Source: Bosea sp. (in: a-proteobacteria)
GTDB taxonomy: Bacteria > Pseudomonadota > Alphaproteobacteria > Rhizobiales > Beijerinckiaceae
Reading direction: 5' to 3'
NCBI RefSeq assembly: GCF_023953965.1
Contig: NZ_JAMLIX010000001.1
Location: 2,728,501 to 2,792,500, forward strand
DNA: 64,000 bases
Shown here: positions 48,041 to 56,320 of the stretch, one piece after another
Position numbering within the stretch: the stretch's first letter is position 1
Layout: the number at the start of each line of letters is the position of its first letter
The notes under the pieces: model-generated
The model's input: the letters and a program-made list of their open reading frames with translations, nothing else
The model's database searches: none
What the model was told of the DNA's origin: nothing
Position numbers and translations under genes: made by a program

Positions 48041-49461
48041 ACGCGCCCCTCTGGAGCGGAGACAGGCTGATCGCCGCGCTCGGCGCGCGCCCCGAAGGCG
48101 CCGTGCCGGCGGCCGTGACCGGAGCCTCGATCGATACCCGTACGCTTCAAGCGGGCGACGCCTTCTTCGCGATCAAGGGCGAGGCGCGCGACGGGCACGA
48201 CTTCGTCAAAGGGGCGCTGGAGAAGGGGGCGGCGCTCGCCGTGGTGGACGCGGCGCATGCGGCGGAATTTGGAGGCACAGGCGCGCTCGCCGTGGTGCCG
48301 GACGTGCTGAAGGCGATGGAGCAGGCGGGCACAGCGCGCCGCGCCGAGCTGAAGGCCGGGGTCGTCGCCGTCACCGGCTCGGTCGGCAAGACCGGCACCA
48401 AGGAGGCGCTGCGCCTCGTCTTGTCCGGGCAGGGCAAGACCCATGCGCCGGTCGCCTCCTACAACAACCATTGGGGCGTGCCGCTGACGCTGGTGCGCAC
48501 CCCCGCCGACGTCGTCTATGGCGTCTACGAGATCGGCATGAACAGCCCCGGCGAGATCGCGCCGCTGGCGCGGATGGTGCGCCCTGAGGTCGCCATCGTC
48601 ACCACGGTCCAGCCGGTGCATCTGGCCGCCTTCGCCTCGCTCGAAGGCATCGCCGAGGAGAAGGCCGGGGTCTATCGGGAGCTCGAGAAGGGCGGCACGG
48701 CGATCGTCAATGCCGACATCCCGCAATCCAGGCTGCTCAGCGATATCGCCAAGTCCGGTCCGGCCGGGCGTATCGTCACCTTCGGCGAGAACCCGGAGGC
48801 GGATGTGAGGCTCATCTCCTGCGCCCTGAAGCCCGAGATGTCGACGGTCGAGGCCAGCGTGTTCGGCGAGCCGGTCGCCTATCGGATCGGCAGCCCGGGC
48901 AAGCATATCGTGCTGAATTCGCTCGCCGTACTCGCCGCCGTGAAGGCGCTGGGCGCGGATCTGGCGCTGGCGGCGCTCAAGCTCGGCGATCTTACGCCCC
49001 CGGCCGGGCGCGGGGCGCGGCAGGTGCTGGAGGTGCCGGGCGGGCGGATCACGCTCATCGACGAGAGCTATAACGGCAACCCCGCCTCGATGCGCGCCGC
49101 GATCGAGAATCTCGGCCGGCTGCCGGTCGAGGGCAGAGGCCGGCGCATCGCCGTCATCGGCGACATGCTGGAGCTCGGGCCGACCGGCGGCGCGCTGCAT
49201 CGCGGGCTCACGGAGGCGCTCGTCGCCAACGGCATCGACAAGGTCTTCGCCTGCGGCCCGCTGATGAAAGAGCTCTATGAGAGCTTGCCTTCGGCCATGC
49301 GGGGGGCTTATGCCGCAACCGCGAGCGAATTGGAGCCGCTCGTGCTCGATGCGATCCGCGCCGGCGACACCGTCACGGTCAAGGGTTCGCTCGGCACGCG
49401 GATGGGTCCGATCGTCAAGGCGATCGTCGCGCGCTTGTCCGCCGTGCCCGCCCAAGACTGA
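48037..49461 (+). CDS. murF: UDP-MurNAc-tripeptide:D-Ala-D-Ala ligase
   Basis: A 474-aa Mur ligase completing the UDP-MurNAc-pentapeptide. TGASIDTRTLQAGDAFFAIKG is split over the N-terminal domain. The P-loop is VTGSVGKTGTKEAL, followed by ASYNNHWGVPLTL and YEIGMNSPGEIAPLA, and the C-terminal domain has LIDESYNGNPASMRAAIENL and GDMLELG. It is translationally coupled to murE (ATGA). mraY follows 11 nt later. Confidence 0.96.
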   Translation: MNAPLWSGDRLIAALGARPEGAVPAAVTGASIDTRTLQAGDAFFAIKGEARDGHDFVKGALEKGAALAVVDAAHAAEFGGTGALAVVPDVLKAMEQAGTARRAELKAGVVAVTGSVGKTGTKEALRLVLSGQGKTHAPVASYNNHWGVPLTLVRTPADVVYGVYEIGMNSPGEIAPLARMVRPEVAIVTTVQPVHLAAFASLEGIAEEKAGVYRELEKGGTAIVNADIPQSRLLSDIAKSGPAGRIVTFGENPEADVRLISCALKPEMSTVEASVFGEPVAYRIGSPGKHIVLNSLAVLAAVKALGADLALAALKLGDLTPPAGRGARQVLEVPGGRITLIDESYNGNPASMRAAIENLGRLPVEGRGRRIAVIGDMLELGPTGGALHRGLTEALVANGIDKVFACGPLMKELYESLPSAMRGAYAATASELEPLVLDAIRAGDTVTVKGSLGTRMGPIVKAIVARLSAVPAQD

Positions 49462-49472
49462 GAACCCGCAGC

Positions 49473-50555
49473 ATGCTCGCCTGGCTCGCCGAACTCTCCG
49501 GCACCTTCCCGGTGCTGAACGTCTTCCGCTACATCACCTTCCGGGCCGGCGGGGCGACGGCGACCGCGCTGCTCTTCGTCTTCTTCTTCGGACCCTCGGC
49601 GATCTCCTGGCTCAGGATCAAGCAGGGCAAGGGCCAGCCGATCCGCAGCGACGGCCCCGAATCGCATCTCGCCAAGCGCGGCACGCCGACCATGGGCGGG
49701 CTGATGATCCTGACCGGGCTGTTCGTCGCCGTGCTGCTCTGGGGCAATTTGCGCAATCCTTACGTCTGGATCGTGCTCGGCGTCACCGCGGCCTATGGCG
49801 CGATCGGCTTCTATGACGACTATCTCAAGGTGACGAAGCAGTCGCATAAGGGCTTCTCGGGCAAGGCGCGCATCGCGATCGAGGTCGTGGTCGCGCTCGT
49901 CGCCTGCTATTTCATCATGCAGACGCAGCCGCCGGCGATCGGCTCGGGCTTCGCCATGCCTTTCCTCAAGGAAGCGATCATCCCGCTCGGCATCCTGTTC
50001 CCGCTGGTCGCGGCCTTCGTCGTCGTCGGCGCCGGCAACTCCGTGAACCTGACCGACGGGCTCGACGGGCTCGCCATCGTGCCGGTGATGATCGCGGCCG
50101 GCACCTTCGGCTTCATCTCCTATCTCGTCGGCAACGCGATCTTCGCCAACTACCTCCAGATCCACCACGTTCCCGGCGCGGGCGAGCTCGCGGTGATCTG
50201 CGGGGCGGTGATCGGGGCGGGCCTCGGCTTCCTCTGGTTCAACGCGCCGCCGGCCCAGATCTTCATGGGCGATACCGGCTCGCTGGGCTTAGGGGGGCTG
50301 CTCGGCACCATCGCGGTCGCGACCAAGCACGAGATCGTGCTCGCCATCGTCGGCGGCCTCTTCGTGGTCGAGGCGCTCTCGGTCATCATCCAGGTCTTCG
50401 TGTTCAAGCGCACGGGCAAGCGCGTCTTCCTGATGGCGCCGATCCACCATCATTTCGAGAAGCTGGGCTGGACCGAGCCGCAGGTGGTGATCCGCTTCTG
50501 GATCATCTCCGTCGTGCTGGCGCTGGTCGGCCTCGCCACGCTGAAGCTGCGCTGA
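49473..50555 (+). CDS. mraY: Phospho-MurNAc-pentapeptide transferase
   Basis: A 360-aa integral membrane enzyme making lipid I on undecaprenyl phosphate. About ten TM helices are present. Catalytic and conserved motifs are KRGTPTMGGLMIL, GFYDDYLKVTKQ, GNSVNLTDGLDGLAI, FMGDTGSLGLGGLLG and the HHHFE motif (MAPIHHHFEKLGWTE). Length and motifs are standard. A dispersed repeat separates it from murD. Confidence 0.97.
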   Translation: MLAWLAELSGTFPVLNVFRYITFRAGGATATALLFVFFFGPSAISWLRIKQGKGQPIRSDGPESHLAKRGTPTMGGLMILTGLFVAVLLWGNLRNPYVWIVLGVTAAYGAIGFYDDYLKVTKQSHKGFSGKARIAIEVVVALVACYFIMQTQPPAIGSGFAMPFLKEAIIPLGILFPLVAAFVVVGAGNSVNLTDGLDGLAIVPVMIAAGTFGFISYLVGNAIFANYLQIHHVPGAGELAVICGAVIGAGLGFLWFNAPPAQIFMGDTGSLGLGGLLGTIAVATKHEIVLAIVGGLFVVEALSVIIQVFVFKRTGKRVFLMAPIHHHFEKLGWTEPQVVIRFWIISVVLALVGLATLKLR

Positions 50556-50565
50556 TCCAAGTGAG

Positions 50566-50612
50566 GGCATGATGTCCCCCGAAAACCGGTTCCCACTTTT
50601 TGGCATCATGCC
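50566..50612. repeat. Dispersed palindromic repeat in the mraY-murD gap
   Basis: Arms GGCATGATG (50566-50574) and CATCATGCC (50604-50612) enclose CCGAAAACCGGTTCCCAC and TTTTTGG. This is the Rhizobiales-type CCGGTTCCCAC element. The right arm ends 3 nt before the murD ATG, so it occupies the place of the ribosome-binding site. Confidence 0.8.
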
Positions 50613-50615
50613 GCG

Positions 50616-52052
50616 ATGACGCCCGTCACCGTCTTCGCCGGGCGCAAGGTCGCCCTGTTCGGCCTCGGCGGCTCGGGGCTCGCGACCGCGCGCGCGCTGA
50701 AGGCCGGCGGGGCCGAGGTCGCCGCCTGGGACGACAGCGAGAAGAGCCGGGAGAAGGCGGCTGCCGAAGGGATCGCCGTCGTCGATCTGGCCAAGGCCGA
50801 CTGGTCGGGCTTTTCCGCCTTCGTGCTCTCGCCCGGCGTGCCTTTGACCCATCCGGAACCGCACTGGACGGTCGGCAAGGCGAAAGCCGCGGGCGTCGAG
50901 GTCATCGGCGACATCGAATTGTTCTTCCGCGAGCGGGGAAGAATCGCGCCCGGCTCGCCCGTCGTCTGCATCACCGGCACCAACGGCAAGTCGACGACGA
51001 CGGCGCTGATCGCGCATGTGCTCAGGGAAGCCGGCCGCGACGTGCAGATGGGCGGCAATATCGGCACCGCCGTGCTGGCGCTGGAGCCGCCGGCTCGGAG
51101 CCGCATCCATGTCGTCGAGTGCTCGAGCTACCAGATCGACCTTTCGCCCTCGCTTGCCCCCAGCGTCGGCATCCAGATGAACCTGACGCCGGACCATCTC
51201 GACCGGCACGGCTCCTTCGCGAACTACGCGGAGATCAAGGAGCGGCTGGTCACGGCGGCCGATATCGCGATCGTCGGCGTCGACGACGAGCCCTCGAAGC
51301 AGATGGCGCGCCGCCGCGCCGCCGGCGGCCGTCCGCTGGTCAGGATCAGCGGCGAGCAGCCGCTCGACGAAGGCGTCTTCGCCGGCGTCACCGCCAATCA
51401 GGGCAGGCTCGACACCCGCATCGTCGAAGTGAAGGACGGCATGCCGCGCGTCGTCGCCAATCTCGCCGGCATCGGTTCCTTGCGCGGTTCGCACAACGCG
51501 CAGAACGCGGCGGCGGCCTTCGCCGCCTGTTCGGCGCTCGGCCTCAGCGCCGACGAGATCGCGGCGGGCTTCAGGACCTATCCGGGGCTGGCGCACCGGA
51601 TGGAGGAACTAGGCCGGATCGGCCGGGTCGTCTTCATCAACGATTCCAAGGCGACCAACGCCGATTCCACCGAGAAGGCGCTGACCTCCTTCCACGGCAT
51701 CTTCTGGATCCTCGGCGGCAAGGCCAAGGACGGCGGCATCGAGAGCTTGCGCCGCTATTTCCCGAACATCGCCAAGGCCTATCTGATCGGCGCGGCGAGC
51801 GATCTCTTCGCCGCGACCTTCGACGAGGACGGGCGCGTGGCCTACGAGCGCTGCGTCACGCTCGACAAGGCGGTGGCGGATGCGACGCGCGACGCGCTGG
51901 CGGCGCCGGGCGAGGGCGAGATCGCGGTCCTGCTCTCGCCGGCCTGCGCCTCCTTCGACCAGTTCCCGAATTTCGAGGTCAGGGGCGACGCCTTCCGCAA
52001 GCTCGTCGCGGCGCTGCCGGGGTTCGTCGCGTTCGGGGCGCGCGGCGGTTGA
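50616..52052 (+). CDS. murD: UDP-MurNAc-L-alanine:D-glutamate ligase
   Basis: A 478-aa Mur ligase adding D-Glu. The N-terminal Rossmann segment is RKVALFGLGGSGLATARALK. The P-loop is ITGTNGKSTTTALIAHVL, followed by ECSSYQIDLSPSLAP and LTPDHLDRHGSFANYAEIK, and the C-terminal part has INDSKATNADSTEKAL and LLSPACASFDQFPNFEVRG. The ATG at 50616 gives the expected N-terminus, but no Shine-Dalgarno is present because the dispersed repeat abuts the start. Confidence 0.96.
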   Translation: MTPVTVFAGRKVALFGLGGSGLATARALKAGGAEVAAWDDSEKSREKAAAEGIAVVDLAKADWSGFSAFVLSPGVPLTHPEPHWTVGKAKAAGVEVIGDIELFFRERGRIAPGSPVVCITGTNGKSTTTALIAHVLREAGRDVQMGGNIGTAVLALEPPARSRIHVVECSSYQIDLSPSLAPSVGIQMNLTPDHLDRHGSFANYAEIKERLVTAADIAIVGVDDEPSKQMARRRAAGGRPLVRISGEQPLDEGVFAGVTANQGRLDTRIVEVKDGMPRVVANLAGIGSLRGSHNAQNAAAAFAACSALGLSADEIAAGFRTYPGLAHRMEELGRIGRVVFINDSKATNADSTEKALTSFHGIFWILGGKAKDGGIESLRRYFPNIAKAYLIGAASDLFAATFDEDGRVAYERCVTLDKAVADATRDALAAPGEGEIAVLLSPACASFDQFPNFEVRGDAFRKLVAALPGFVAFGARGG

Positions 52053-52077
52053 AACCCGCCGCATCGGAATCAATCGG

Positions 52078-52092
52078 TTAACCATTCATTGA
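52078..52092. promoter_or_regulatory. CtrA-like half-consensus site before ftsW
   Basis: TTAA (52078-52081) and TTGA (52089-52092) are spaced by exactly 7 nt in the 100-nt murD-ftsW gap. This is one mismatch from TTAA-N7-TTAA, and the gap is AT-enriched relative to flanking genes. Functional status is inference. Confidence 0.35.
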
Positions 52093-52152
52093 CAGAGTGA
52101 TTCGTCACGAGGCGCGGCGCTTGCCCGCGCCGTTGCCGATAGGGTTCCTGTC

Positions 52153-53286
52153 ATGGTCTCCCGCGCCGAACCTTCCCTCAGCGGACGCTGGTGGTGGTCG
52201 ATCGACCGTTTCATCCTGACCGCGCTCGTCGCGCTGATGGTCTCCGGCGTCGTGCTGCTGATGGCCGGCGGGCCGCCGGTGGCCGAGCGGCTGGGCCTGT
52301 CGACCTTCCACTTCGTCAACCGGCAGGCGGCCTATCTCGTCGCCGCGATGGCGATCTTCCTTGGCGTCTCGCTGATGACGCCGCGCCAGGTCCGCCGCGC
52401 GGCGCTGATGATCTATGTCGTCTCGCTCGCCATGGTGGTGGCGACGCTCTATTTCGGCGTCGAGGTGAAGGGCGCGAAACGCTGGCTGACGCTGGGGCCG
52501 TTCGGCTCCGTCCAACCCTCCGAGTTCCTCAAGCCCGCCTTCGTCGTTATGGCCGCCTGGGCTTTCGCCGAGGGCACGCGCCGGCCCGACCTGCCGGGCA
52601 CCATCCTCGCGCTGCTGATGCTGCCGATCACGATCGTGCCGCTCGTGCTGCAGCCCGATTTCGGCCAGACGATGCTGGTCAGCCTGGTCTGGGCGGGGCT
52701 GTTCTTCGTCGCGGGGCTGCATTGGTTCTGGGTGGTCGGGCTCGGCGGCGTCGGCGCGGTGGGCATCGTCGTCGCCTATGAGTTCGTGCCGCATGTGCGC
52801 GCCCGCATCGAGCGCTTCATGGACAAGAGCTCGGGCGATTCCTTCCAGGTCGATACCGCGCTGGAAAGCTTCGCGCAGGGCGGCTGGCTCGGCAAAGGGC
52901 CAGGCGAGGGCACGGTGAAGCGCATCCTGCCCGACGCCCATACCGACTTCATCTTCGCGGTCACGGCCGAGGAGTTCGGCATCGTGGTCTGCATGCTGCT
53001 CGTCCTGCTGTTCGCGATCATCGTGATCCGGGCGCTCATCGTGGCGCAGAAGGCGGAAGACCCGTTCATCCGGCTCGCCGTGACGGGGCTTGCCATGCTC
53101 TTCGGCGTCCAGGCGGCGATCAACATGATGGTCAACCTGCACATGATGCCGGCCAAGGGCATGACGCTGCCCTTCATCTCCTATGGCGGCTCGTCGCTGC
53201 TCTCGCTCGCGGTTGGCACCGGCTTCCTCTTGGCGCTGACCCGGCGGCGGCCGCGCTCGGCCGAATTCGGCCCCTACGGACGCTGA
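52153..53286 (+). CDS. ftsW: Peptidoglycan glycosyltransferase FtsW
   Basis: A 377-aa SEDS-family polymerase of the divisome with about ten TM helices. The conserved SEDS segments are KGAKRWLTLGPFGSVQPSEF and LQPDFGQTMLVSLVWAGLF; the loop has QGGWLGKGPGEGTVKRILPD and AHTDFIFAVTAEEFGI; the C-terminal signature is GMTLPFISYGGSSLLSLAVG. It works with FtsI. The Shine-Dalgarno is weak (AGGGTTCCTGTC before ATG). Confidence 0.96.
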   Translation: MVSRAEPSLSGRWWWSIDRFILTALVALMVSGVVLLMAGGPPVAERLGLSTFHFVNRQAAYLVAAMAIFLGVSLMTPRQVRRAALMIYVVSLAMVVATLYFGVEVKGAKRWLTLGPFGSVQPSEFLKPAFVVMAAWAFAEGTRRPDLPGTILALLMLPITIVPLVLQPDFGQTMLVSLVWAGLFFVAGLHWFWVVGLGGVGAVGIVVAYEFVPHVRARIERFMDKSSGDSFQVDTALESFAQGGWLGKGPGEGTVKRILPDAHTDFIFAVTAEEFGIVVCMLLVLLFAIIVIRALIVAQKAEDPFIRLAVTGLAMLFGVQAAINMMVNLHMMPAKGMTLPFISYGGSSLLSLAVGTGFLLALTRRRPRSAEFGPYGR

Positions 53287-53290
53287 GCCG

Positions 53291-54394
53291 ATGCAAGCGG
53301 GCAAGCTCGTCATGCTGGCTGCCGGCGGCACCGGCGGCCATCTCTTCCCGGCCGAGGCGCTGAGCCACGCGCTGCATGCCAAGGGCATGCGCGTCGTGCT
53401 GATGACCGATACGCGCGCTGCCGAATTCGCCGGCGATTTTCCGGCCGAGGCGGTGCATGCCGTGCCGGCGGCGACGCCGTCCGGCCGCTCGCCGCTCAGG
53501 AAGGCGATGGCGCTCCTCGACATCGCGCGCGGCACGCTCGCCGCACGGCGTATCGTCAGGCAGGTCAAGCCCGCCATCGTCGTCGGCTTCGGCGGCTATC
53601 CGACGGTGCCACCGGTGCTCGGGGCCTCGCTCGCCGGGGTCAAGACCCTGATCCACGAGCAGAACGCCGTGATCGGCCGGGCCAATCGCTTCCTCGCCGG
53701 CCGCGCCGACGTGATCGCGACCGGCTTCGCCACGGTGGGCGGGCTCAACGCCGCGCTCGAGGCCAAGTGCCGCCATGTCGGCAATCCGGTGCGCCCGGCG
53801 GTGATCGAGGCGGCGGGCCGCGACTACGACCCGCCGGGCGAGGGCAGGATCAGGCTCCTCGTCTTCGGCGGCAGCCAGGGCGCGCGCATCATGGCCGATA
53901 TCGTGCCGCCGGCGATCCAGCTCCTGAGCGAGGCCGAGAGGGCGCGGCTCGCCATCGTCCAGCAGGCGAGGCCTGAGGATGACGAGCGCGTGCGCGGCAT
54001 CTACGAGAAGCTCGGCATCCGGGCGACGGTTTCGCCGTTCTTCAAGGATCTTCCGGCGCAGATGGCGGCGGCGCATCTCGTCATCGCGCGCTCCGGCGCC
54101 TCGACCGTGGCGGAGCTCACCGTGATCGGCCGTCCGGCCATCCTGGTGCCGCTGCCCGGCTCGCTCGACCAGGACCAGGCGGCGAACGCGGCCTTCCTGG
54201 AAGGCGCGGGCGGGGCGATCCGCATCCTCCAGCCCGAGTTCACGCCGCGCCATCTCGCCGGCGAACTGTCGAAGCTCATCGCCCAGCCGGCGCACTTGAC
54301 GACGATGGCCGCAAACGCGAAGAGCGCCGGCATTCCCGATGCCGCCGACCGCCTGGCCGATCTCGTGATCGCCACGGCCCAATCTTCGAACTGA
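53291..54394 (+). CDS. murG: Lipid II synthase MurG
   Basis: A 367-aa peripheral GT-B glycosyltransferase converting lipid I to lipid II. The N-terminal Gly-loop is LVMLAAGGTGGHLFPAEALS. GFGGYPTVPPVLGA, LIHEQNAVIGRANRFLA and the C-terminal UDP-GlcNAc site (VFGGSQGARIMAD, VIARSGASTVAELTVIGRP, PLPGSLDQDQAANAAFLE) are intact. It starts 4 nt after ftsW and is followed by murC 15 nt later. Confidence 0.97.
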   Translation: MQAGKLVMLAAGGTGGHLFPAEALSHALHAKGMRVVLMTDTRAAEFAGDFPAEAVHAVPAATPSGRSPLRKAMALLDIARGTLAARRIVRQVKPAIVVGFGGYPTVPPVLGASLAGVKTLIHEQNAVIGRANRFLAGRADVIATGFATVGGLNAALEAKCRHVGNPVRPAVIEAAGRDYDPPGEGRIRLLVFGGSQGARIMADIVPPAIQLLSEAERARLAIVQQARPEDDERVRGIYEKLGIRATVSPFFKDLPAQMAAAHLVIARSGASTVAELTVIGRPAILVPLPGSLDQDQAANAAFLEGAGGAIRILQPEFTPRHLAGELSKLIAQPAHLTTMAANAKSAGIPDAADRLADLVIATAQSSN

Positions 54395-54409
54395 CAGGAT
54401 TCACCCATC

Positions 54410-55816
54410 ATGAAGCTGCCGCCGAAGCTCGGCTCCATCCATTTCGTCGGCATCGGCGGCATCGGCATGTCCGGCATCGCCGAGGTGCTGCACAATCTCG
54501 GCTACAAGGTGCAGGGCTCGGACGCCTCCGACGGCGCCAATGTCAGGCGCCTCGCCGAGAAGGGCATCGAGACCTTCGTCGGCCATAGGCCTGAGAATCT
54601 CGGCGAGGCCGAGGTCGTCGTGGTCTCGACCGCGATCAAGCGCGACAATCCCGAGCTCGTCGCCGCCCGCGAGAAGCGCCTGCCGGTGGTGCGCCGGGCC
54701 GAGATGCTGGCCGAGCTGATGCGGCTGAAGAGCTGCGTCGCCATCGCCGGCACCCATGGCAAGACGACCACGACCTCGCTCGTCGCGACGCTGCTGGAGA
54801 AGGGCGGGCTCGACCCGACCGTGATCAACGGCGGCATCATCAACGCCTACGGCACCAATGCGCGCATGGGCGAGAGCGACTGGATGGTGGTCGAGGCCGA
54901 CGAATCGGACGGCACCTTCCTGAAGCTGCCGGCCGACGTCGCGATCGTCACCAATATCGACCCCGAGCATCTCGACCATTTCGGCACCTTCGACGCAATC
55001 AAGGCGGCCTTCCGCAGCTTCGTCGAGAATCTGCCCTTCTACGGCTTCGCGGTGATGTGCATCGACCATCCGACGGTGCAGGGCCTCGTCGGCCAGATCG
55101 CCGACCGGCGCGTCATCACCTATGGCGAGAACCCGCAGGCCGATTTCCGGCTGATCGATATCGACCTTGCGGGCGGGCAGGCGAAGTTCACGCTGCTGAT
55201 CCGCGACCGCAAGAGCGGCCGCGACGAGGTGATCCGCGATCTCGTCATGCCGATGCCCGGCCACCACAACGCGCTCAACGCCACGGCGGCGATCGCGGTC
55301 GCCTACGATCTCGGCATACCCGTGCCGCGCATCCGCGAGGCGCTCGCCGGCTTCGGCGGCGTCAAGCGCCGCTTCACGAAGACGGGCGAGTGGAACGGCG
55401 CGCTGATCTTCGACGATTACGGCCATCACCCGGTCGAGATCGCCGCCGTGCTCAAGGCGGCGCGGGCCTCGACCAAGGGCAAGGTCATCGCGATCGTCCA
55501 GCCGCACCGTTATACCCGGCTGTCGAGCCTGTTCGACGATTTCGCCGCCTGCTTCAACGACGCCGATACGGTGATCGTGGCTGAGACCTATGCGGCGGGC
55601 GAAGCGCCGATCCCCGGCGCCGACCGCGATTCGCTGGTTGCGGGCATCAAGGCGCGCGGCCACCGCCATGCGCTGCCGCTGGAGAGTTCCGACAAGCTCG
55701 CCGGCATGGTGGCGGAGCTGGCGGAGCCCGGCGACTACGTCGTCTGCCTCGGCGCCGGCAACATCACGCAATGGGCCTATGCGCTGCCGGGGGAGCTCAA
55801 GGCGCTGAAGGGCTGA
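54410..55816 (+). CDS. murC: UDP-N-acetylmuramate:L-alanine ligase
   Basis: A 468-aa Mur ligase that adds L-Ala. HFVGIGGIGMSGIAEVLHNL is the N-terminal nucleotide-sugar site. The P-loop is IAGTHGKTTTTSLVA, then VVEADESDGTFLKLP, GHHNALNATAAIAVAYDLG and DDYGHHPVEIAAVLKAAR. Its stop at 55816 is only 6 nt before the left inverted repeat bordering the DUF559 gene, where murB would normally follow. Confidence 0.97.
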   Translation: MKLPPKLGSIHFVGIGGIGMSGIAEVLHNLGYKVQGSDASDGANVRRLAEKGIETFVGHRPENLGEAEVVVVSTAIKRDNPELVAAREKRLPVVRRAEMLAELMRLKSCVAIAGTHGKTTTTSLVATLLEKGGLDPTVINGGIINAYGTNARMGESDWMVVEADESDGTFLKLPADVAIVTNIDPEHLDHFGTFDAIKAAFRSFVENLPFYGFAVMCIDHPTVQGLVGQIADRRVITYGENPQADFRLIDIDLAGGQAKFTLLIRDRKSGRDEVIRDLVMPMPGHHNALNATAAIAVAYDLGIPVPRIREALAGFGGVKRRFTKTGEWNGALIFDDYGHHPVEIAAVLKAARASTKGKVIAIVQPHRYTRLSSLFDDFAACFNDADTVIVAETYAAGEAPIPGADRDSLVAGIKARGHRHALPLESSDKLAGMVAELAEPGDYVVCLGAGNITQWAYALPGELKALKG

Positions 55817-55822
55817 GCCTTG

Positions 55823-55878
55823 ATCCTTCTCCCCTCGGGGGAGAAGGTGGCCCGGCGAAGCCGGGTCGGATGAGGGAA
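55823..55878. repeat. Left arm of inverted repeat flanking DUF559 gene
   Basis: This 56-nt arm contains two internal palindromes, CCTTCTCCCC/GGGGGAGAAGG and CCCGG-CGAAG-CCGGG, followed by TCGGATGAGGGA. It is inverted with respect to 56249-56304, with a single mismatch over the 53-nt core (G/A in GCGAAGCC versus GCGAAACC). The ATG of the enclosed gene lies within this arm. Confidence 0.95.
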
Positions 55879-56316
55879 GGCCTGCCCTTGCATCGCAAAA
55901 ACTCAACCCCGACACGCGATTTCGCCCGCGACCAACGTCGGGAGCCGACGCGGGCCGAGGCAATGTTCTGGCAAGCCGTTCGCAACCGCCGCTTCGCGGG
56001 CCTGAAATTCAAGCGCCAGATGGCGATAGGGCCCTTCATTGCGGATTTCTGCTGCTTCGAGCACAAGCTCATCGTCGAACTCGATGGCGAGCCCCATGAA
56101 ACCCTCGAAGCGCGTACCAGGGACGCGGCACGCTCGGCTTTTCTGAAAGGCGAAGGCTATCGGGTCTTGCGCTTTTCCAATGAACGCGTGCTAGGAAACC
56201 TCGAATTCGTTCTGCGTGAGATCGCCGATCGGCTTGATCTCGCCGGATTTCCCTCATCCGACCCGGTTTCGCCGGGCCACCTTCTCCCCCGAGGGGAGAA
56301 GGATACGCGCGGTTAG
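55870..56316 (+). CDS. DUF559 domain protein (PD-(D/E)XK nuclease-like) inserted between murC and murB
   Basis: A 148-aa protein. The DUF559 core (about 15-122) comprises RDFARDQRREPTRAEAMFWQ, RFAGLKFKRQMAIGPFIADF, CCFEHKLIVELDGEPHE and LKGEGYRVLRFSNERVLGN. The fold is the Vsr/restriction-endonuclease-like type, with candidate catalytic residues D59 and E70-L-D72. DNA cleavage is a family inference and has not been shown for most members. The start codon sits in the left inverted-repeat arm, and residues about 127-145 (FPSSDPVSPGHLLPRGEK) are encoded by the right arm. It is not a normal dcw member; it ends 4 nt before murB. Confidence 0.88.
   Translation: MREGLPLHRKNSTPTRDFARDQRREPTRAEAMFWQAVRNRRFAGLKFKRQMAIGPFIADFCCFEHKLIVELDGEPHETLEARTRDAARSAFLKGEGYRVLRFSNERVLGNLEFVLREIADRLDLAGFPSSDPVSPGHLLPRGEKDTRG
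56249..56304. repeat. Right arm of inverted repeat flanking DUF559 gene
   Basis: The reverse complement of the left arm at 55823-55878 with one core mismatch, and it folds into the same two hairpins. It forms the 3' end of the DUF559 coding sequence and ends 16 nt before the murB ATG. AGGGGAGAAGG here could stand in for a distant Shine-Dalgarno. Confidence 0.95.
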
Positions 56317-56320
56317 CATC

